Positions 41,601 to 50,321 are shown, numbered from the stretch's first letter. The stretch is 64,000 bases of DNA from Pythium myriotylum (GCA_023091665.1 JALJCQ010000027.1:868001-932000), one strand, 5' to 3'. The notes: generated by a model not told the origin, from the letters alone. Program-made: numbers and translations.

Positions 41601-44600
41601 TCGTTGGCTTTCTGAAACTTCTGCAGTAATTTATCCATGGCCACGACATTCATGAAGTTGGGATCTGCCACCGTGTCCTCCATGGTCTTCCTCCACAGCG
41701 CGTCAACGCTCGCGAATCGCCGTGCTTCGGTCGGCATTTGACGCATAATATCTTCACTACTGAAGATCGCTTCCAGGTACAGCCACGTTCGTTGGCAGTT
41801 CATCCATTCATCCAGCAACTGCTGGGCGTACTGAAGCTTCTTCTCCCATGCCTTGCAGTCCTTTTCGATGCTTTTTATATAGGGCGAGCCACGCATCGTT
41901 TGCGTTTTGACTAAGTGATCATCTAATAGCGTGATGATATCGTCGACACTCTTAACTAGATAGGTCCCAGTTTCTCGGTAGGGTACGCATTCAAACTCGA
42001 TCTTTTCCCACTCCGAAATCATGGCGTTAAGGTTCTTCTGAAGAGAGTACTCTTTTTCAGCAAAAGTCCCGATCTCTTGGATAACTTCCAGGTGTGAAGT
42101 GATTCCTTTCTCGAGAAGAAGTTGCAGGGTAAGCTCATCCTCGCTCTCTTCAAACCCGATCTTCGATCGGAGCGACTCCCAGTGGCGCTCTTGTAAAGCA
42201 GGACTCGCGAGCGCTTGAATTACGGGCAAGTACGCTTTGAACTCCTCGGTGCGTTCGCGCAGAGTCAACGCAACCTCAGCCGAGCCAGGCGCGTCTTCCA
42301 TCAGCGTCTTACTCAGCTTGTAAGAAGTCTTCCACCACTCGGTGACGAGTGCTTCGATTTCATTACCTTTTAGCTCGAGAAAGGATCCGTTAAGCCATCC
42401 CTGGCGACTCTGATTGAACTCAGAACACATCGTCCACAGTTTGTAGTAAGGCGAGAAATCTGACTCGAGCTTGTTAAGAATTGAGTATTCCGTTGGTGGG
42501 AAGTTGAACACAGCCTCCCGAGCGTTGAAGTCGACGGCCTTTGCCTTGGCATCCTGAAGGGAGTCAAAGAGATTCACAGCGAGCTCTACGTATTTTTCTG
42601 TTTGATCAATCGCGCCGTAGCCCTTGAAGGCTTTAACGTCCTGCTCAAAACGTTCCAAGTCGACTTCGAATGCTTCCTTTTCAAGCGCGAGTTTGTCCAT
42701 CATCCGAATTTTGTCCTCCTCCAAAGCCGAGTCGCACGAATCTGCGGCCTGCGCCACGCGAAGAGGCCATTCCTTCGTTGAATATGCCAGCTTGAAGTCC
42801 TCGATGCTGAGTTTAAACGAAAATTCATGCAGAGCGTCGAGGCGCTCGTGGATGAGTGCAACCTCATGGATCATGCCCGCAATCGTCTTTTTCGACTCGT
42901 TGACAAACTCTTTCAGCTTCGCCAACTGCGCCTCATTGGTGGGCTTCTCTTGGATACGTCGAAGTATAGCTTCGTAACGCAATGTTATGTCCATGTTCTT
43001 CTCGCGCGCATCTCTGACGATGCTGTCAATCAGTGCATCGCGGATCTGCAACGCACGAGTTTTCAGGAAGCTCTTCAGCTGATTTGTAGACACACACACA
43101 AGCGGGAACGCAACTGCATCATACGAAATCACTTCGATCTTAGAACTGAGATCATGGAAGCGACGAATCTGATTGCACATCTCAACCAAGTAGTCTTGTG
43201 GTGTCATTCCTTCCATATTGCGTAGCTCGAAGAGGAACTTGGCAACGTCAAAGCTAAGAAAATCGGTGAATTTCGCGTACTGCCCCGCCAATTGCTGAGC
43301 TGAGATCATGGCTCTCTCGATCATCCGAGTTATATCAGCCTTGGCACTCGCCAGTGCCTGCGTGATTGCTTCGACTACAGATGAATCCCCGTCCAGATCG
43401 ACTAATCGGCGGCGGTCAAGACCGAGCAACGACATTACTTCGCAGTCGACAACTTCGGCTTCGTGGACACACCCAATAAGGCTATCCAACGGCTCCAGCA
43501 TAGCCTGCGAAATATCTCTTTGTGACGGCTCGATAACAACAGTAGCATGCTGTGTCACAGCGAGCTGCACATCAAACAGCGAATAACGGTGGGAGCGCCA
43601 GGGGTCTGTCACCCCCTTCTTGTTGATTTTCGGGCTGCTACTGCTAGATTCATCGTCTTGCGGGGTGTTCTGGCGCACAAACGCCACCCATGAATGTATC
43701 GTACGGTCCACGACTTGCCGGAGTTGTGTGGCCATTCGAAGCTGGATAGCTGAGAGCATACGCTGAAGCCTACTGCCATGGTACGCATTGACATCAGACA
43801 TGAAAAAATCAAAATGATCTTGAAGGTTGTCAATGATGTTCTCAACGATCGTGCGTCGCCAGTCAACCAGAAGGATCTCAGCTGCTTTGTTCTGGTGTGC
43901 CGCTTGAAGTGCCTTGAAGTCGAGAAGGCGGAATGGAAACTCCATGTGCGACGTGTCCTTCTCGGTGACTGCCGCGGCGGCGCCCTTCCCAGCGCTGCTC
44001 GGTGGGAACTCCACATGCACGAGCATTGTCTTCTGGAACGTCTTCTCCCACCCTGCGTACATTTTAAGTAACACGGTGAGAAGCTGCGCAGACGAAGTAT
44101 AATGCGTGGCTGCGACGCGCTTCTTGTGCCTCGCGTAGGCATGAGACGGAATGCTGACCTTTCCGAACGCTGGTGGAGCGGATGGGGGTGGCGGCAGCAT
44201 CAAGTTAAGAGAGACATATTTTTGTTGCAGCGCTATATCGCGATGCAGCTTGTAGTGGAGCACGGCCTTCTTCATACTACGAGCGTAGTCTTGGATCGTC
44301 GCGTCGGTCAGTCCACGAAGAAGTATCGCCGCTGGCTGCCCGTCCGCGAGGGTCACCTGAGACGGAAGCCCATCAACGACGCGGCGGTGAATCTTCTCCA
44401 ATAGTGATCGACTCATGGCTCGCAGCTCGACTCCTGATTGCTTCATGAGGAAGTGGTCGAAGCGCAACTGGGCCTTGGCGACTTCTCGGCGTTTGACAGC
44501 CGCGTCGACGCGATGCTGGAAAATCTCGGGACTCTCAGTGGCGAAACGCAGGTTGATGCGTCGCACAAGCTTCTGTTTGTCCGAACCCTGGAACTGGATG

Positions 44601-45283
44601 AGGAACTTCTGCTTCTCCACGTCGTAGCTGCGAACGGCGCACTGGCGCCACCGCCATTCGCCCTTGAGAAAGTAGGGCGTCGCGCCCGAGGGACAAAGTA
44701 CCAGCCACTCGGCCGGTGAATGCGATTCGAACTCGTCGCTGTCAAAGAGATGCAGTGGAAACTGGGACTGGTCGACCTTGAGGAAATCATCGTCATCCAC
44801 ACTCCCGCCGGTAAGGCGAGTGGGCGACGCCGGACGACCGGTGGTTTCTTCGGCGACGAGAGCAGGTGGCACCACCGACTGCTCGCCGTCGGCCGCGTCT
44901 TCGGCGTTGAAGATGCGTTTCCTCAGGCGACCTGGGAACGGACGCACGGGCTCGGCGTGCTTGAGCAAATGCTGGAAAGCCTTCTGCTCCATCTCTTTGA
45001 CGATCACGGGCGCGTCCTTCCAGCGGTGGGGCCTGTTGTTGTGGTCCACGCGCGCTAGCTTGACAGCCGCCGGTTTGGCCTTGTCCGCAGGCTTTTTGAG
45101 CGCGGCGTCGCGCCGCATCTTGCGCAGGAACGCCTCTTTCTCGCGCGCGTGCTGCTTGTGGAGACGGAAGCGCTCCGTGAGGAGCTCCTCGGCGGACGGC
45201 TCGCTGCCCGCATGCTCCGAGGCGTCGCCGGCGGCGCGAGCGCGCTCAGCGTCTGCAGGCGGACTCGTGTGGTCGTCCGCCAT
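32618..45283 (-). CDS. Axonemal dynein heavy chain, single-headed inner-arm type (DNAH7/3/12-like)
   Basis: A 4221-residue motor encoded by one uninterrupted 12.7-kb frame. Order: N-terminal tail and linker (to about 1480); AAA1 with P-loop GPAGTGKTE (about 1516) and CFDEFNRIN; AAA2 GQTGSGKS (about 1809); AAA3 GDTGTGKS (about 2174); AAA4 GVGGSGRKS (about 2524); a coiled-coil stalk flanking the microtubule-binding tip (about 2760-3100); AAA5-6; and a C-terminal domain ending WIRRGVAMLTQLNT. All four P-loops are intact, and the length fits the monomeric inner-arm group. The protein drives sliding of flagellar doublets, so the organism should make swimming zoospores. Exact orthologue (DNAH1, 3, 7 or 12) needs a tree. 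The start ATG at 45281-45283 is followed by an acidic, then basic leader. Confidence 0.93.
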   Translation of the reverse strand: MADDHTSPPADAERARAAGDASEHAGSEPSAEELLTERFRLHKQHAREKEAFLRKMRRDAALKKPADKAKPAAVKLARVDHNNRPHRWKDAPVIVKEMEQKAFQHLLKHAEPVRPFPGRLRKRIFNAEDAADGEQSVVPPALVAEETTGRPASPTRLTGGSVDDDDFLKVDQSQFPLHLFDSDEFESHSPAEWLVLCPSGATPYFLKGEWRWRQCAVRSYDVEKQKFLIQFQGSDKQKLVRRINLRFATESPEIFQHRVDAAVKRREVAKAQLRFDHFLMKQSGVELRAMSRSLLEKIHRRVVDGLPSQVTLADGQPAAILLRGLTDATIQDYARSMKKAVLHYKLHRDIALQQKYVSLNLMLPPPPSAPPAFGKVSIPSHAYARHKKRVAATHYTSSAQLLTVLLKMYAGWEKTFQKTMLVHVEFPPSSAGKGAAAAVTEKDTSHMEFPFRLLDFKALQAAHQNKAAEILLVDWRRTIVENIIDNLQDHFDFFMSDVNAYHGSRLQRMLSAIQLRMATQLRQVVDRTIHSWVAFVRQNTPQDDESSSSSPKINKKGVTDPWRSHRYSLFDVQLAVTQHATVVIEPSQRDISQAMLEPLDSLIGCVHEAEVVDCEVMSLLGLDRRRLVDLDGDSSVVEAITQALASAKADITRMIERAMISAQQLAGQYAKFTDFLSFDVAKFLFELRNMEGMTPQDYLVEMCNQIRRFHDLSSKIEVISYDAVAFPLVCVSTNQLKSFLKTRALQIRDALIDSIVRDAREKNMDITLRYEAILRRIQEKPTNEAQLAKLKEFVNESKKTIAGMIHEVALIHERLDALHEFSFKLSIEDFKLAYSTKEWPLRVAQAADSCDSALEEDKIRMMDKLALEKEAFEVDLERFEQDVKAFKGYGAIDQTEKYVELAVNLFDSLQDAKAKAVDFNAREAVFNFPPTEYSILNKLESDFSPYYKLWTMCSEFNQSRQGWLNGSFLELKGNEIEALVTEWWKTSYKLSKTLMEDAPGSAEVALTLRERTEEFKAYLPVIQALASPALQERHWESLRSKIGFEESEDELTLQLLLEKGITSHLEVIQEIGTFAEKEYSLQKNLNAMISEWEKIEFECVPYRETGTYLVKSVDDIITLLDDHLVKTQTMRGSPYIKSIEKDCKAWEKKLQYAQQLLDEWMNCQRTWLYLEAIFSSEDIMRQMPTEARRFASVDALWRKTMEDTVADPNFMNVVAMDKLLQKFQKANEKLDEIQKGLNDYLEMKRLYFPRFFFLSNDELLEILSQTKEPKAVQPHLGKCFEGVNKVTFTDSLLITEMISAEGEVVPLKNSVNPESSKNKGNVEMWLLEVEQSQWDSVRDHTAWAMVTYPQEERNSWILKWPAQVVLGASQVYWTQDVTRAIVSKGNAGLKEYLDVLNQQLESVVILVRGSLTKLQRTTIGALVVIDVHARDTIAQMVTKGVENDQDFEWIAQLRYYWFEGVKTAKEMDLQARIVNARVKYGYEYLGNTMRLVITPLTDRCYRTMMGAIDLMYGGAPEGPAGTGKTETVKDLSKAIAIQCVVFNCSDGLDYLAMAKFFKGLAGCGSWCCFDEFNRINIEVLSVIAQQILTINEGKKANVDKFLFEGTFIKLNPSANVFITMNPGYAGRAELPDNLKALFRPCAMMVPDYALISEIRLYSFGFANARSLARKLTQVLQLSSEQLSSQKHYDYGMRAVNSILVACGALRQQLGNDPFWTEDKIVLRSVQDVNLPKFTTDDLPLFRGITSDLFPGANLPNPDHGPLLGAIDAVCERGISIVPDVVVPLECKPEFKMKVVQYYEMVQVRHGLMIVGQTGSGKSCVVHSLATAMTSCHVESEGKYQQRVHIHTMNPKSITSGQLYGNFDENTHEWSDGVLACTYRECARDTSPDLQWVMFDGPVDAVWIENMNTVLDDNKKLCLMSGEIVKMTDRMRMMFETEDLEEASPATVSRVGMVFLEPKNLGWEVLLRTWLRTRIPNEFAAHREFIFDTCLWIVPPMLYFVEKSCVVPTPVTFLEHGASLLRLFECALRNALENPEGLGSDAQKIMEGLIVKSVVWTIGACVDAKSRLLFDRYLRDFVSGKAQDESIAFHDFLSKNPHYQVSNRVINVGIPDEGLVYDYRFDTKRSIWSNWMESAGNFVIPRDAQFALILVPTIDTERNAWLLDILLRRNMHVLCTGDTGTGKSVSIKKKILSGLDSTKFSSIFMNFSAQTSANQTQDIIESKLDKRRKGVLAPPLGMSCIIFVDDLNMPAKETYGAQPPIEILRQWMGYGGWYNRKDNTFTQLADIQFMAAMGPPGGGRTKITQRYIRYFNLINFVPFDNDSLRAIFSRISDWFLMQFPGQVKALSVAVVTATIDLYSTISASLLPTPAKSHYTFNLRDLSKVFQGMAQVTPDVVKDGKDFVRLWSHECLRVFSDRLIDEKDRTWFGSILTSMVKTHFEMDYASEAVKGPNATLIYGNFGDAKANQKRYSELRDRAILQQSMAVYLEDFNNMSSAPMSLVLFQNAVEHVARISRVIHQPYGNALLVGVGGSGRKSLTTLAVFMADYKLFQIEISKSYGKQDWRNDLKKVLMLSGVSNTPTVFLFSDTQIVEEAYLEDINGILNTGEVANLWTNEELMAVQEGLEAAASASGVNTGNAAEIYNFFVSRCRTNLHVVLALSPIGDAFRRRLRMFPSLVNCCTIDWFTEWPEEALRSVADHFLVDIELPAVVKSGIVDVCVDMQESVSELSSDFLQSLRRHYYVTPTSYLELINTFKKLLQNKRIEVMTMKKRYDNGLTKLMETAEQVEKMQVELEALQPMLKVATVETDALLETISREQKEANVTKDIVGAEEKLCNEQAAEANSMKESCEAELAEAIPALENAVKALQTLTKGDITEIKAMKKPPDGVKLVMEAVCIMMNVPPVKTKDPNGGTKKIDDYWVPAQKTLLSDTRFLQNLLDYDKDNIPAEAMDKVRPYASNPDFQADKIRKASVAASGLCSWVHAMVVYDRVAKVVAPKREALQVASAQLETAQRELAAKQAALQVVLDKVAKLEADLAAAYKKKADLQFQVDDCSKKLTRATQLIGGLGGEKARWSEMSAKLQIVYDNVVGDIMLSSGVIAYMGAFTSIFRERAITRWTAQLKVKQITCSDKFSLTTTLGDPVKIREWTIAKLPNDSFSIDNAIMLTRSNRWPLMIDPQGQANRWVKNMEEHNNLKVCKQSQAGFVRMLENSIMIGAAVLIENIPEEIDPMLEPILLKQVIKSGGVATIRLGDNTIEYDMNFRLYVTTKLRNPHYPPETCVKVNLLNFMATEEGLQDQMLGIVVAKEEPVLETQREKLVLEDAANKKTLKEIEDKILYLLQTAEGNILDDERLIDTLGASKVTANKIEEKVREAAVTQQMIAEKRQGYLPVAFRASQLFFAIADLSVIDPMYQYALEWFINLFVFAISRAENATSLAGRLQNLNDTFTFTLYQNVCRSLFEKDKLLFAFLLTVKVLVGDGAIHTTELRYFFTGNTQMELAHPKPPGTESWLQDKTWGNVLGLDDMPSALCRFREHFGKELAHWETVYNALDPEQEMEGIASIQALDHFQQIIILRCLRPDKVVPAVMNFVASEMGQRFIEPQPFDLKAGFDDSNCSTPLIFVLTPGADPMSELLKLAAELGFSKKFVAISLGQGQGPLAENAIAEAIDNGTWVCLQNCHLSVSWLPTLEKICEEITPDRVHASFRLWLTSEPTRAFPSFILQNGVKMTNEPPKGMRANLKGSYLTIDDNWVQSCRRQDEFKKLLFGLCFFHAVVRERTKFGPLGWNIKYVFSGSDLNISKDQLKICLDELQPSDPIPYAALAYLAGECNYGGRVTDDKDRRCIVNILSDFYSPDIQSDSYRFSPSGIYFAPKVGPLSTYLEYIDSLPMNEGPEIFGLHENANISCAIAETNLLLESALSLQPRASGGGGKSWDQVLEETAHDIAGRIPALFDIEKAELDFPVLYNESMNTVLTQELIRFNRLNATIAKSLNEIQRALKGLVVLSAELEAMGNAMVNGQVPQMWSAVAYPSLKPLGSWVTDFLARLAFLQNWVDRGEAPPVFWISGFFFTQAFITGTQQNFARKHQLPIDQVGYDMVVLRATTLDDKAEDGAYVDGLFMEGARWDSEAMHIAESRPRELHVSMPIIHLLPKRRDDIEPIEDSDPNGTAHVYLCPVYKTSLRQGTLSTTGHSTNFVMSIRVPMAAQHRQKHWIRRGVAMLTQLNT

Positions 45284-45462
45284 GCTGCCTTTGGGCCGCG
45301 CGCGTCTCTGGGAGGCACTCGGCGTCGTGCAGTTTCGCCCATGGGATCGTGGTCAGCGAGTCCCGCCTTTCGCGGCATGACCCTTCGGTACCGAACTTAA
45401 AGCGGACTTTGCAAACTATACTCAAGCTATACGTCTCGGTTCTAAGAGAGAGGCTGCCTTTC

Positions 45463-47667
45463 TCACGCCAGTGGCAATGCGGCCACGTTCCAAACACTTG
45501 CATCGCGAATGACTGCGTCGTGAAGACAGTAGAGCGTCGGGCGCGGACTCTCCACGTTTATGGCTAGTTCTTTGGCGCCTGGCACCTCGTCAACGCGGAC
45601 GTGGAACGCCAGCACGCGGATGTTGGTCGCTCGCGTCCGATGTACCGAGAACAGCACGGTGAGCAGCCAGTCCGACAGAGAAACCACCACCGCGTCTCCA
45701 AACACAACATACCCGAGGCGAACAAGGTCTACGCACGGTAGGCGTCTCCGAAAAAGCGTGTCGTCGTATGCAATCGTGCCCAGTCCACTACTATCGGTAG
45801 CACAGATACCCAACGCCACTTCGATCTGGGTCAATTCGCCCCTGCGATCCGCTGGCTTCGTCTTCTCGCCCAGTAGCAACGGGAGCAGATTCGCTAAGAG
45901 GGCCCCTAGTTTGATGGCGAAGATCGATCTGATGTTACCATTCAACCGCAGCGCCGCATCCGAGGTGAAGAAGTCGAGCAGCCGAAGCCTCATGTATTCG
46001 TCTGCAGTCATTACAGTTGAAATCCGACCGTCAAATTCGAACACGTGACTATTTGCGAGCTCTATGCGTAGCATGTGAAGCCCACAGAGAAGCCCAAGGG
46101 TTGGGCCGAATAGCACGTCGCTCATGCGACGACGAAGCAACTTGGCGAGGATGTTCAGCAGGCTGTAGTAGTAAAGGAGAACTTCGGCAATGGCAGGGTA
46201 GATTGCGAACCACGCCTCGGAAATCGGTCGTTGCTCGCCTTCGAACCTGCATCCGCTCGTGAAGAAGGCAGCAAGCGCCGGGCTCAATCTTGGGAGCAGT
46301 AGCAACGGCAGCAACTCAAAGTTCCGCGCACACGACAGACACCCGACTCCCACAGTGGTAAATTGAGCATTGTACCCTCGCCGATAAGCGTTCAAAAGAG
46401 CGATCGAGGCGGCAAACCATCTGAGGAGCAGAGCAAATACTGTTGTGTTAGAAATGAGCGTAGCGACGTCGTACTTGCTTCGGACGACTGTGCGATGGAG
46501 GGCGTCATACTGGAAGAGCCCATAGCGAGTGCCATTGGAGATCGCAATAGTGTTGCTCCATAGAGGGGAGTCAACCGAGACAAATCTATCGCCCCAGTTC
46601 TCAACGTTTGAAGGGGGCTGACATTTGTCTGGTTCATATGAGCAATTCACTTCTACGTTCTTCTTCAGATCGAACTGTCGTGGGCGGATGCCATACTTGT
46701 CGTCCTGTATCAAAAGAGACCCAATAGTATCAGAGTACCAGCGCATTCCAGTCGTCGGATCCTCCAGCCAACCGTTCTTCCACCTTGCGGAGTGACTTTG
46801 GGGAATGCCGAGCCATCCAGTCGTCCTGGCCTCTCGCACTCGGCGGTTGACACTGGTCAACCATGCTCCATCAGCAGTCGCCGAGTCGAATTGGCCCGAT
46901 AATCTGAACATGCATGCGCTTCCATCTGTTCCAGGCATTGCGTACCGTCCGTAAATGGCGTTGTCCCAGAACGGCATGATGATTACAGGTAGCGAGTTGC
47001 GAATACGCTGGGTGACGTTGCTGAAAATCCCATCGACAATGCGGAGGTTGTCGCCCACGTCCACGACGTTGTAGCCCAGGGAGTTGCATGAGTCGGCGAT
47101 CGCGTCGAGTGTGGCTGCAAGAACGCTGCACGTGCGAGCGTAGCGCTGCGCAATCTCCTCCCGCAAGTTGATTTCGTGGCGGGTGACGACCCGATAGCTG
47201 CTGACAGCAAAACCTCCCGTATCCACTATTTCAGCGCTGGGGGAGGCCAGAACCATACTCATCTGCTTGGGTTTGAAGAGCCTACCCTGACGAACGCACA
47301 CTAAGTTGCGGTCGCTGTACGGCTCATCGTTGTATCCTTCAATTTGGTAAGGCCCTGTTCGTGGGTCTTGTCCGTAGATCATATACTGCTCAGTTGTTTG
47401 AGAGTCCCAGATGAGACAAGTGAACTGGGAGGCCACGAGCACGACCACAAGCGTCCACGACCCCCAGTGATTAAGGGCAATCAGTGCTTGCCGCACGGTT
47501 ATCGGTCGCCGCGACATTCGGAGTGTCTTGAGTCTTGCAAGACGAACATTGTGAACGTGAACCGACAAATCCGAATCTTCTTCTCTCGGGCCTTCGGTGT
47601 TGCCAGACAGCGCTGGTGCCACTTGCATTGAGAACCAAAGTCTTCCAATGTCAATTTGTATCGTCAT
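45463..47667 (-). CDS. Large multi-pass membrane protein, tandem paralogue A
   Basis: A 734-residue protein with no named domain. One hydrophobic helix near residue 80 (WTLVVVLVASQFTCLIW) precedes a large loop of about 300 residues with cysteines and N-glycosylation-like sites (ISNVTQRIRN), likely outside the cell. Six to seven further helices follow, including RWFAASIALLNAY, FELLPLLLLPRL and AWFAIYPAIAEVLLYYYSLL. The frame is open upstream to a GTG at 47706. The first ATG is at 47665-47667, but the Met at 47628 aligns better with the paralogue's start and is a fair alternative. The paralogue at 47803 shares the same topology and motifs. Function unknown. Confidence 0.8.
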   Translation of the reverse strand: MTIQIDIGRLWFSMQVAPALSGNTEGPREEDSDLSVHVHNVRLARLKTLRMSRRPITVRQALIALNHWGSWTLVVVLVASQFTCLIWDSQTTEQYMIYGQDPRTGPYQIEGYNDEPYSDRNLVCVRQGRLFKPKQMSMVLASPSAEIVDTGGFAVSSYRVVTRHEINLREEIAQRYARTCSVLAATLDAIADSCNSLGYNVVDVGDNLRIVDGIFSNVTQRIRNSLPVIIMPFWDNAIYGRYAMPGTDGSACMFRLSGQFDSATADGAWLTSVNRRVREARTTGWLGIPQSHSARWKNGWLEDPTTGMRWYSDTIGSLLIQDDKYGIRPRQFDLKKNVEVNCSYEPDKCQPPSNVENWGDRFVSVDSPLWSNTIAISNGTRYGLFQYDALHRTVVRSKYDVATLISNTTVFALLLRWFAASIALLNAYRRGYNAQFTTVGVGCLSCARNFELLPLLLLPRLSPALAAFFTSGCRFEGEQRPISEAWFAIYPAIAEVLLYYYSLLNILAKLLRRRMSDVLFGPTLGLLCGLHMLRIELANSHVFEFDGRISTVMTADEYMRLRLLDFFTSDAALRLNGNIRSIFAIKLGALLANLLPLLLGEKTKPADRRGELTQIEVALGICATDSSGLGTIAYDDTLFRRRLPCVDLVRLGYVVFGDAVVVSLSDWLLTVLFSVHRTRATNIRVLAFHVRVDEVPGAKELAINVESPRPTLYCLHDAVIRDASVWNVAALPLA

Positions 47668-47802
47668 AGTCAGATATAGATAGATCTTGCTACACAGTAC
47701 CGACACAATTCAAGCGATAGCCCAACACGAGGATGCAATTGGTGCGATTTTGCCTATGCGAACAGCTTCAGACATGATACCAAGCTCGCTGGTGTGAGAG
47801 AT

Positions 47803-50046
47803 TCAAGGGAGTGCTATTGCTGCGATATCCCAAACGTTCGTATCAAGGATGATCGGGTCGTGAGTTTGATAGAATGTGGGTGCCTCTCCATCAACCTCGA
47901 GGTAATAGCTCTTTCCTTGCCGTTGCGCATCGGTAGTCTTTAACTGCACTCTGTACGTGAGCACTCGCAAGTTGGACACCCGTTTGCGTGATCGCAAGAG
48001 GGTGTATAGGGCGATGAGCAACCAGTCCGTCAAAGACATCACGACAACGTCACCGTAGACGACATACCCTAGGCGCACTAGTTCATAACAGCTCAATCGT
48101 CGCCGTTTGCCATCCCAACAGTGGTCGCTTGGCTCGCAGTAAATAGTTGAAACCCCAAGACCACCGATCTCAGCTGCCCGGATGCCGAGAGCGCGCTCAA
48201 CAGTGGTCATCTGGGTCATCACACGGCTAGCTTCAACCCACGGCCACTCTTGGCGAGACAGCTTCGTCGCAAACACAAGTGGCAGCAGACTGATTCCGAG
48301 AACCCCCAATTTGAAGCCAAAGATGGACCAGATATTTCCATTCATTCGAAGCGCCACGTCGCTCGAGAAGAAGTCAACAAGATGGAGGTTCTCATACTCC
48401 TTAGCAGTCATCACAGTCGCGACTCGGCCGTCAAACTCAAGAATACCACTGATCGCAAGCGGTCTTCGAAGCCAGTGAAGCAAGCAGAGGGTCACTAACG
48501 AAGGGCCGAATAGCTCATCGCTCATCCGTCGACGAAGAAACTTCGCGACGAGATTAAGAACGCTGTAATAGTACAGCATTACCTCTGCAATCGCAGGATA
48601 AACGACAAACCAGGCTTCAGAGAGTGGTCTCTGTTCACCTTCAAATTTGCAACCGGCAGTGAAGAAAGCTGCAAGAGCATTCGTCATTCGAGGAAGTAGT
48701 AGAATTGGAAGTAGCTCGAAGCTGCGTGTGCATGCTAAACATCCCACTCCTGGCGCAGAGAATCCTTGAGTGTAGCCGCGTCGATACGCGTTGGAAAATA
48801 CAACAATGGCAGCAAGCCAACGGAAAAGGAGAATCCCTATAGTTGTGTTCGAGATGAGCGTGGCGATATCGTAGACGCTATGGATGATGCTATCGTGCAT
48901 AGCCTCGTAGAGAAATAACCCGTATCGCGTACCGTTGGATACGGCCACAGAATTATACCATCTTCTAGAGTCGATGCTGTAGAACTTGTCTCCCCACCAT
49001 TCAGGAATTGGTGGAGATCGACATAGCGGCGAAGCCGTTGTACAGTCGATTTCTGTCGCTGCAAGCAAATCAAACTGGCGTTCTGATAGGCCGCATTTGT
49101 CGTTTGCACGAGGAAGAGATCCACCCAAGGCAGAGTACCATCGCTGATTACTCACAGAATCCTCCAACCAGCCATTCCTCCACATAATCTTGCGGTTTGG
49201 CGGAATGCGGAGCCACTGAGTTGTTTTGGACTCGCGCACTGTGCGGTTAATGCCACGCAGCCAGGCGCCGTTCTCAAGGGAGGAGTCGAACAGTCCACTT
49301 AATTGAAAAATACACGCATTGCCGTCACGACCAGGGAGTGCGTAGCGAGCAAAAATTGCGTTGTCCCAATATGGCATGATAACTAGTGAGCCGTTGATAC
49401 GCCAAGTCACATTGCTGAAAATTCCATCGACGATATGCAGCTCTTCGTTCCCGATCTCATAGCCCAATGCTCGACAGCTAGCTTCGATCTTTTCTAAGGT
49501 CGCAGCGAGCATGCCGCATGTAAGTTCATACCGCTTCGCTACTTCATCACGAAGATTAATATCCTGCCGCCGAACAATGCGATAGCCACTGATCGCTGAT
49601 CCCGTTGTGTCGGTGGCCTCCGCTCTCGAGGAAACGAGTACGGCGCTCAGCTGCATTGGTCTATACAGCCGACCTTGGCGAACACAAACCAAGCAGCGAT
49701 CACTATATGGCTCGTCGTTGTTGCCTTCGATGGCATGTGGACCTTTAGTGGGGTCCTCTCCATACATCATGTATTGACTTGTGGTCTGCAAGCTCCAGAA
49801 AAGACACGCAAATTGCGACGTCACGAGAATCACCATGACTGCGAAGGCCACCCACTGGTTGAGCACTCGGAGGATCTCTCGCAACTGAACAGGCGAGCAA
49901 GAATTCTTTCTAAACGTACGTAGTTCCATCCGTTGCTTTATAAGTTGGTGCTGGAGTTCGAACTCGGATGTACCTACACTGGAGTTCTTCCGACTTCCAT
50001 TCCGATTCAGCGATAGGGGTACCACAGGCGTCGAAGCCCATTGCAT
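47803..50046 (-). CDS. Large multi-pass membrane protein, tandem paralogue B
   Basis: A 747-residue paralogue of the neighbour at 45463, separated by about 135 bp and on the same strand. Shared blocks include QFTCLIW/QFACLFW after the first helix, NDEPYSDR.LVCVRQGRL, IVDGIFSNVT, PYWDNAIFARYALPG, CLACTRSFELLPILLLPR, FEGEQRPLSEAWFVVYPAIAEVMLYYYS and a C-terminal VRLGYVVYGDVVVMSLTDWLL. The conserved cysteines in the big loop suggest an extracellular fold. Start ATG at 50044-50046. The promoter region (50047-50321) is shared with the divergent Tudor-module gene. Function unknown; transporter or receptor is possible but unproven. Confidence 0.82.
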   Translation of the reverse strand: MQWASTPVVPLSLNRNGSRKNSSVGTSEFELQHQLIKQRMELRTFRKNSCSPVQLREILRVLNQWVAFAVMVILVTSQFACLFWSLQTTSQYMMYGEDPTKGPHAIEGNNDEPYSDRCLVCVRQGRLYRPMQLSAVLVSSRAEATDTTGSAISGYRIVRRQDINLRDEVAKRYELTCGMLAATLEKIEASCRALGYEIGNEELHIVDGIFSNVTWRINGSLVIMPYWDNAIFARYALPGRDGNACIFQLSGLFDSSLENGAWLRGINRTVRESKTTQWLRIPPNRKIMWRNGWLEDSVSNQRWYSALGGSLPRANDKCGLSERQFDLLAATEIDCTTASPLCRSPPIPEWWGDKFYSIDSRRWYNSVAVSNGTRYGLFLYEAMHDSIIHSVYDIATLISNTTIGILLFRWLAAIVVFSNAYRRGYTQGFSAPGVGCLACTRSFELLPILLLPRMTNALAAFFTAGCKFEGEQRPLSEAWFVVYPAIAEVMLYYYSVLNLVAKFLRRRMSDELFGPSLVTLCLLHWLRRPLAISGILEFDGRVATVMTAKEYENLHLVDFFSSDVALRMNGNIWSIFGFKLGVLGISLLPLVFATKLSRQEWPWVEASRVMTQMTTVERALGIRAAEIGGLGVSTIYCEPSDHCWDGKRRRLSCYELVRLGYVVYGDVVVMSLTDWLLIALYTLLRSRKRVSNLRVLTYRVQLKTTDAQRQGKSYYLEVDGEAPTFYQTHDPIILDTNVWDIAAIALP

Positions 50047-50321
50047 CAGATTGGAGCGTCTAGATGGCTGTGTAAACGCCTCCAGATAGATGAGAGTTCA
50101 ATGTGCACCACAAACGTTGGTCAAGCAAAAGACGACGCTCAGATTGCTTGCGAACGATATTGTTAGCAACGCGCACCACTTTGCGTTCGTTTCGCGCCTG
50201 GCTTTCCGCAGAACGATCCTTGAAAGTGTATCCATGTCTGCAACGAGTGTCCTTTCTCAGATATCCGCTGCGTACGCGGCAGTTGGGGTTCGCGGTCTCT
50301 AACGCTCACTCTTACTTCGCC

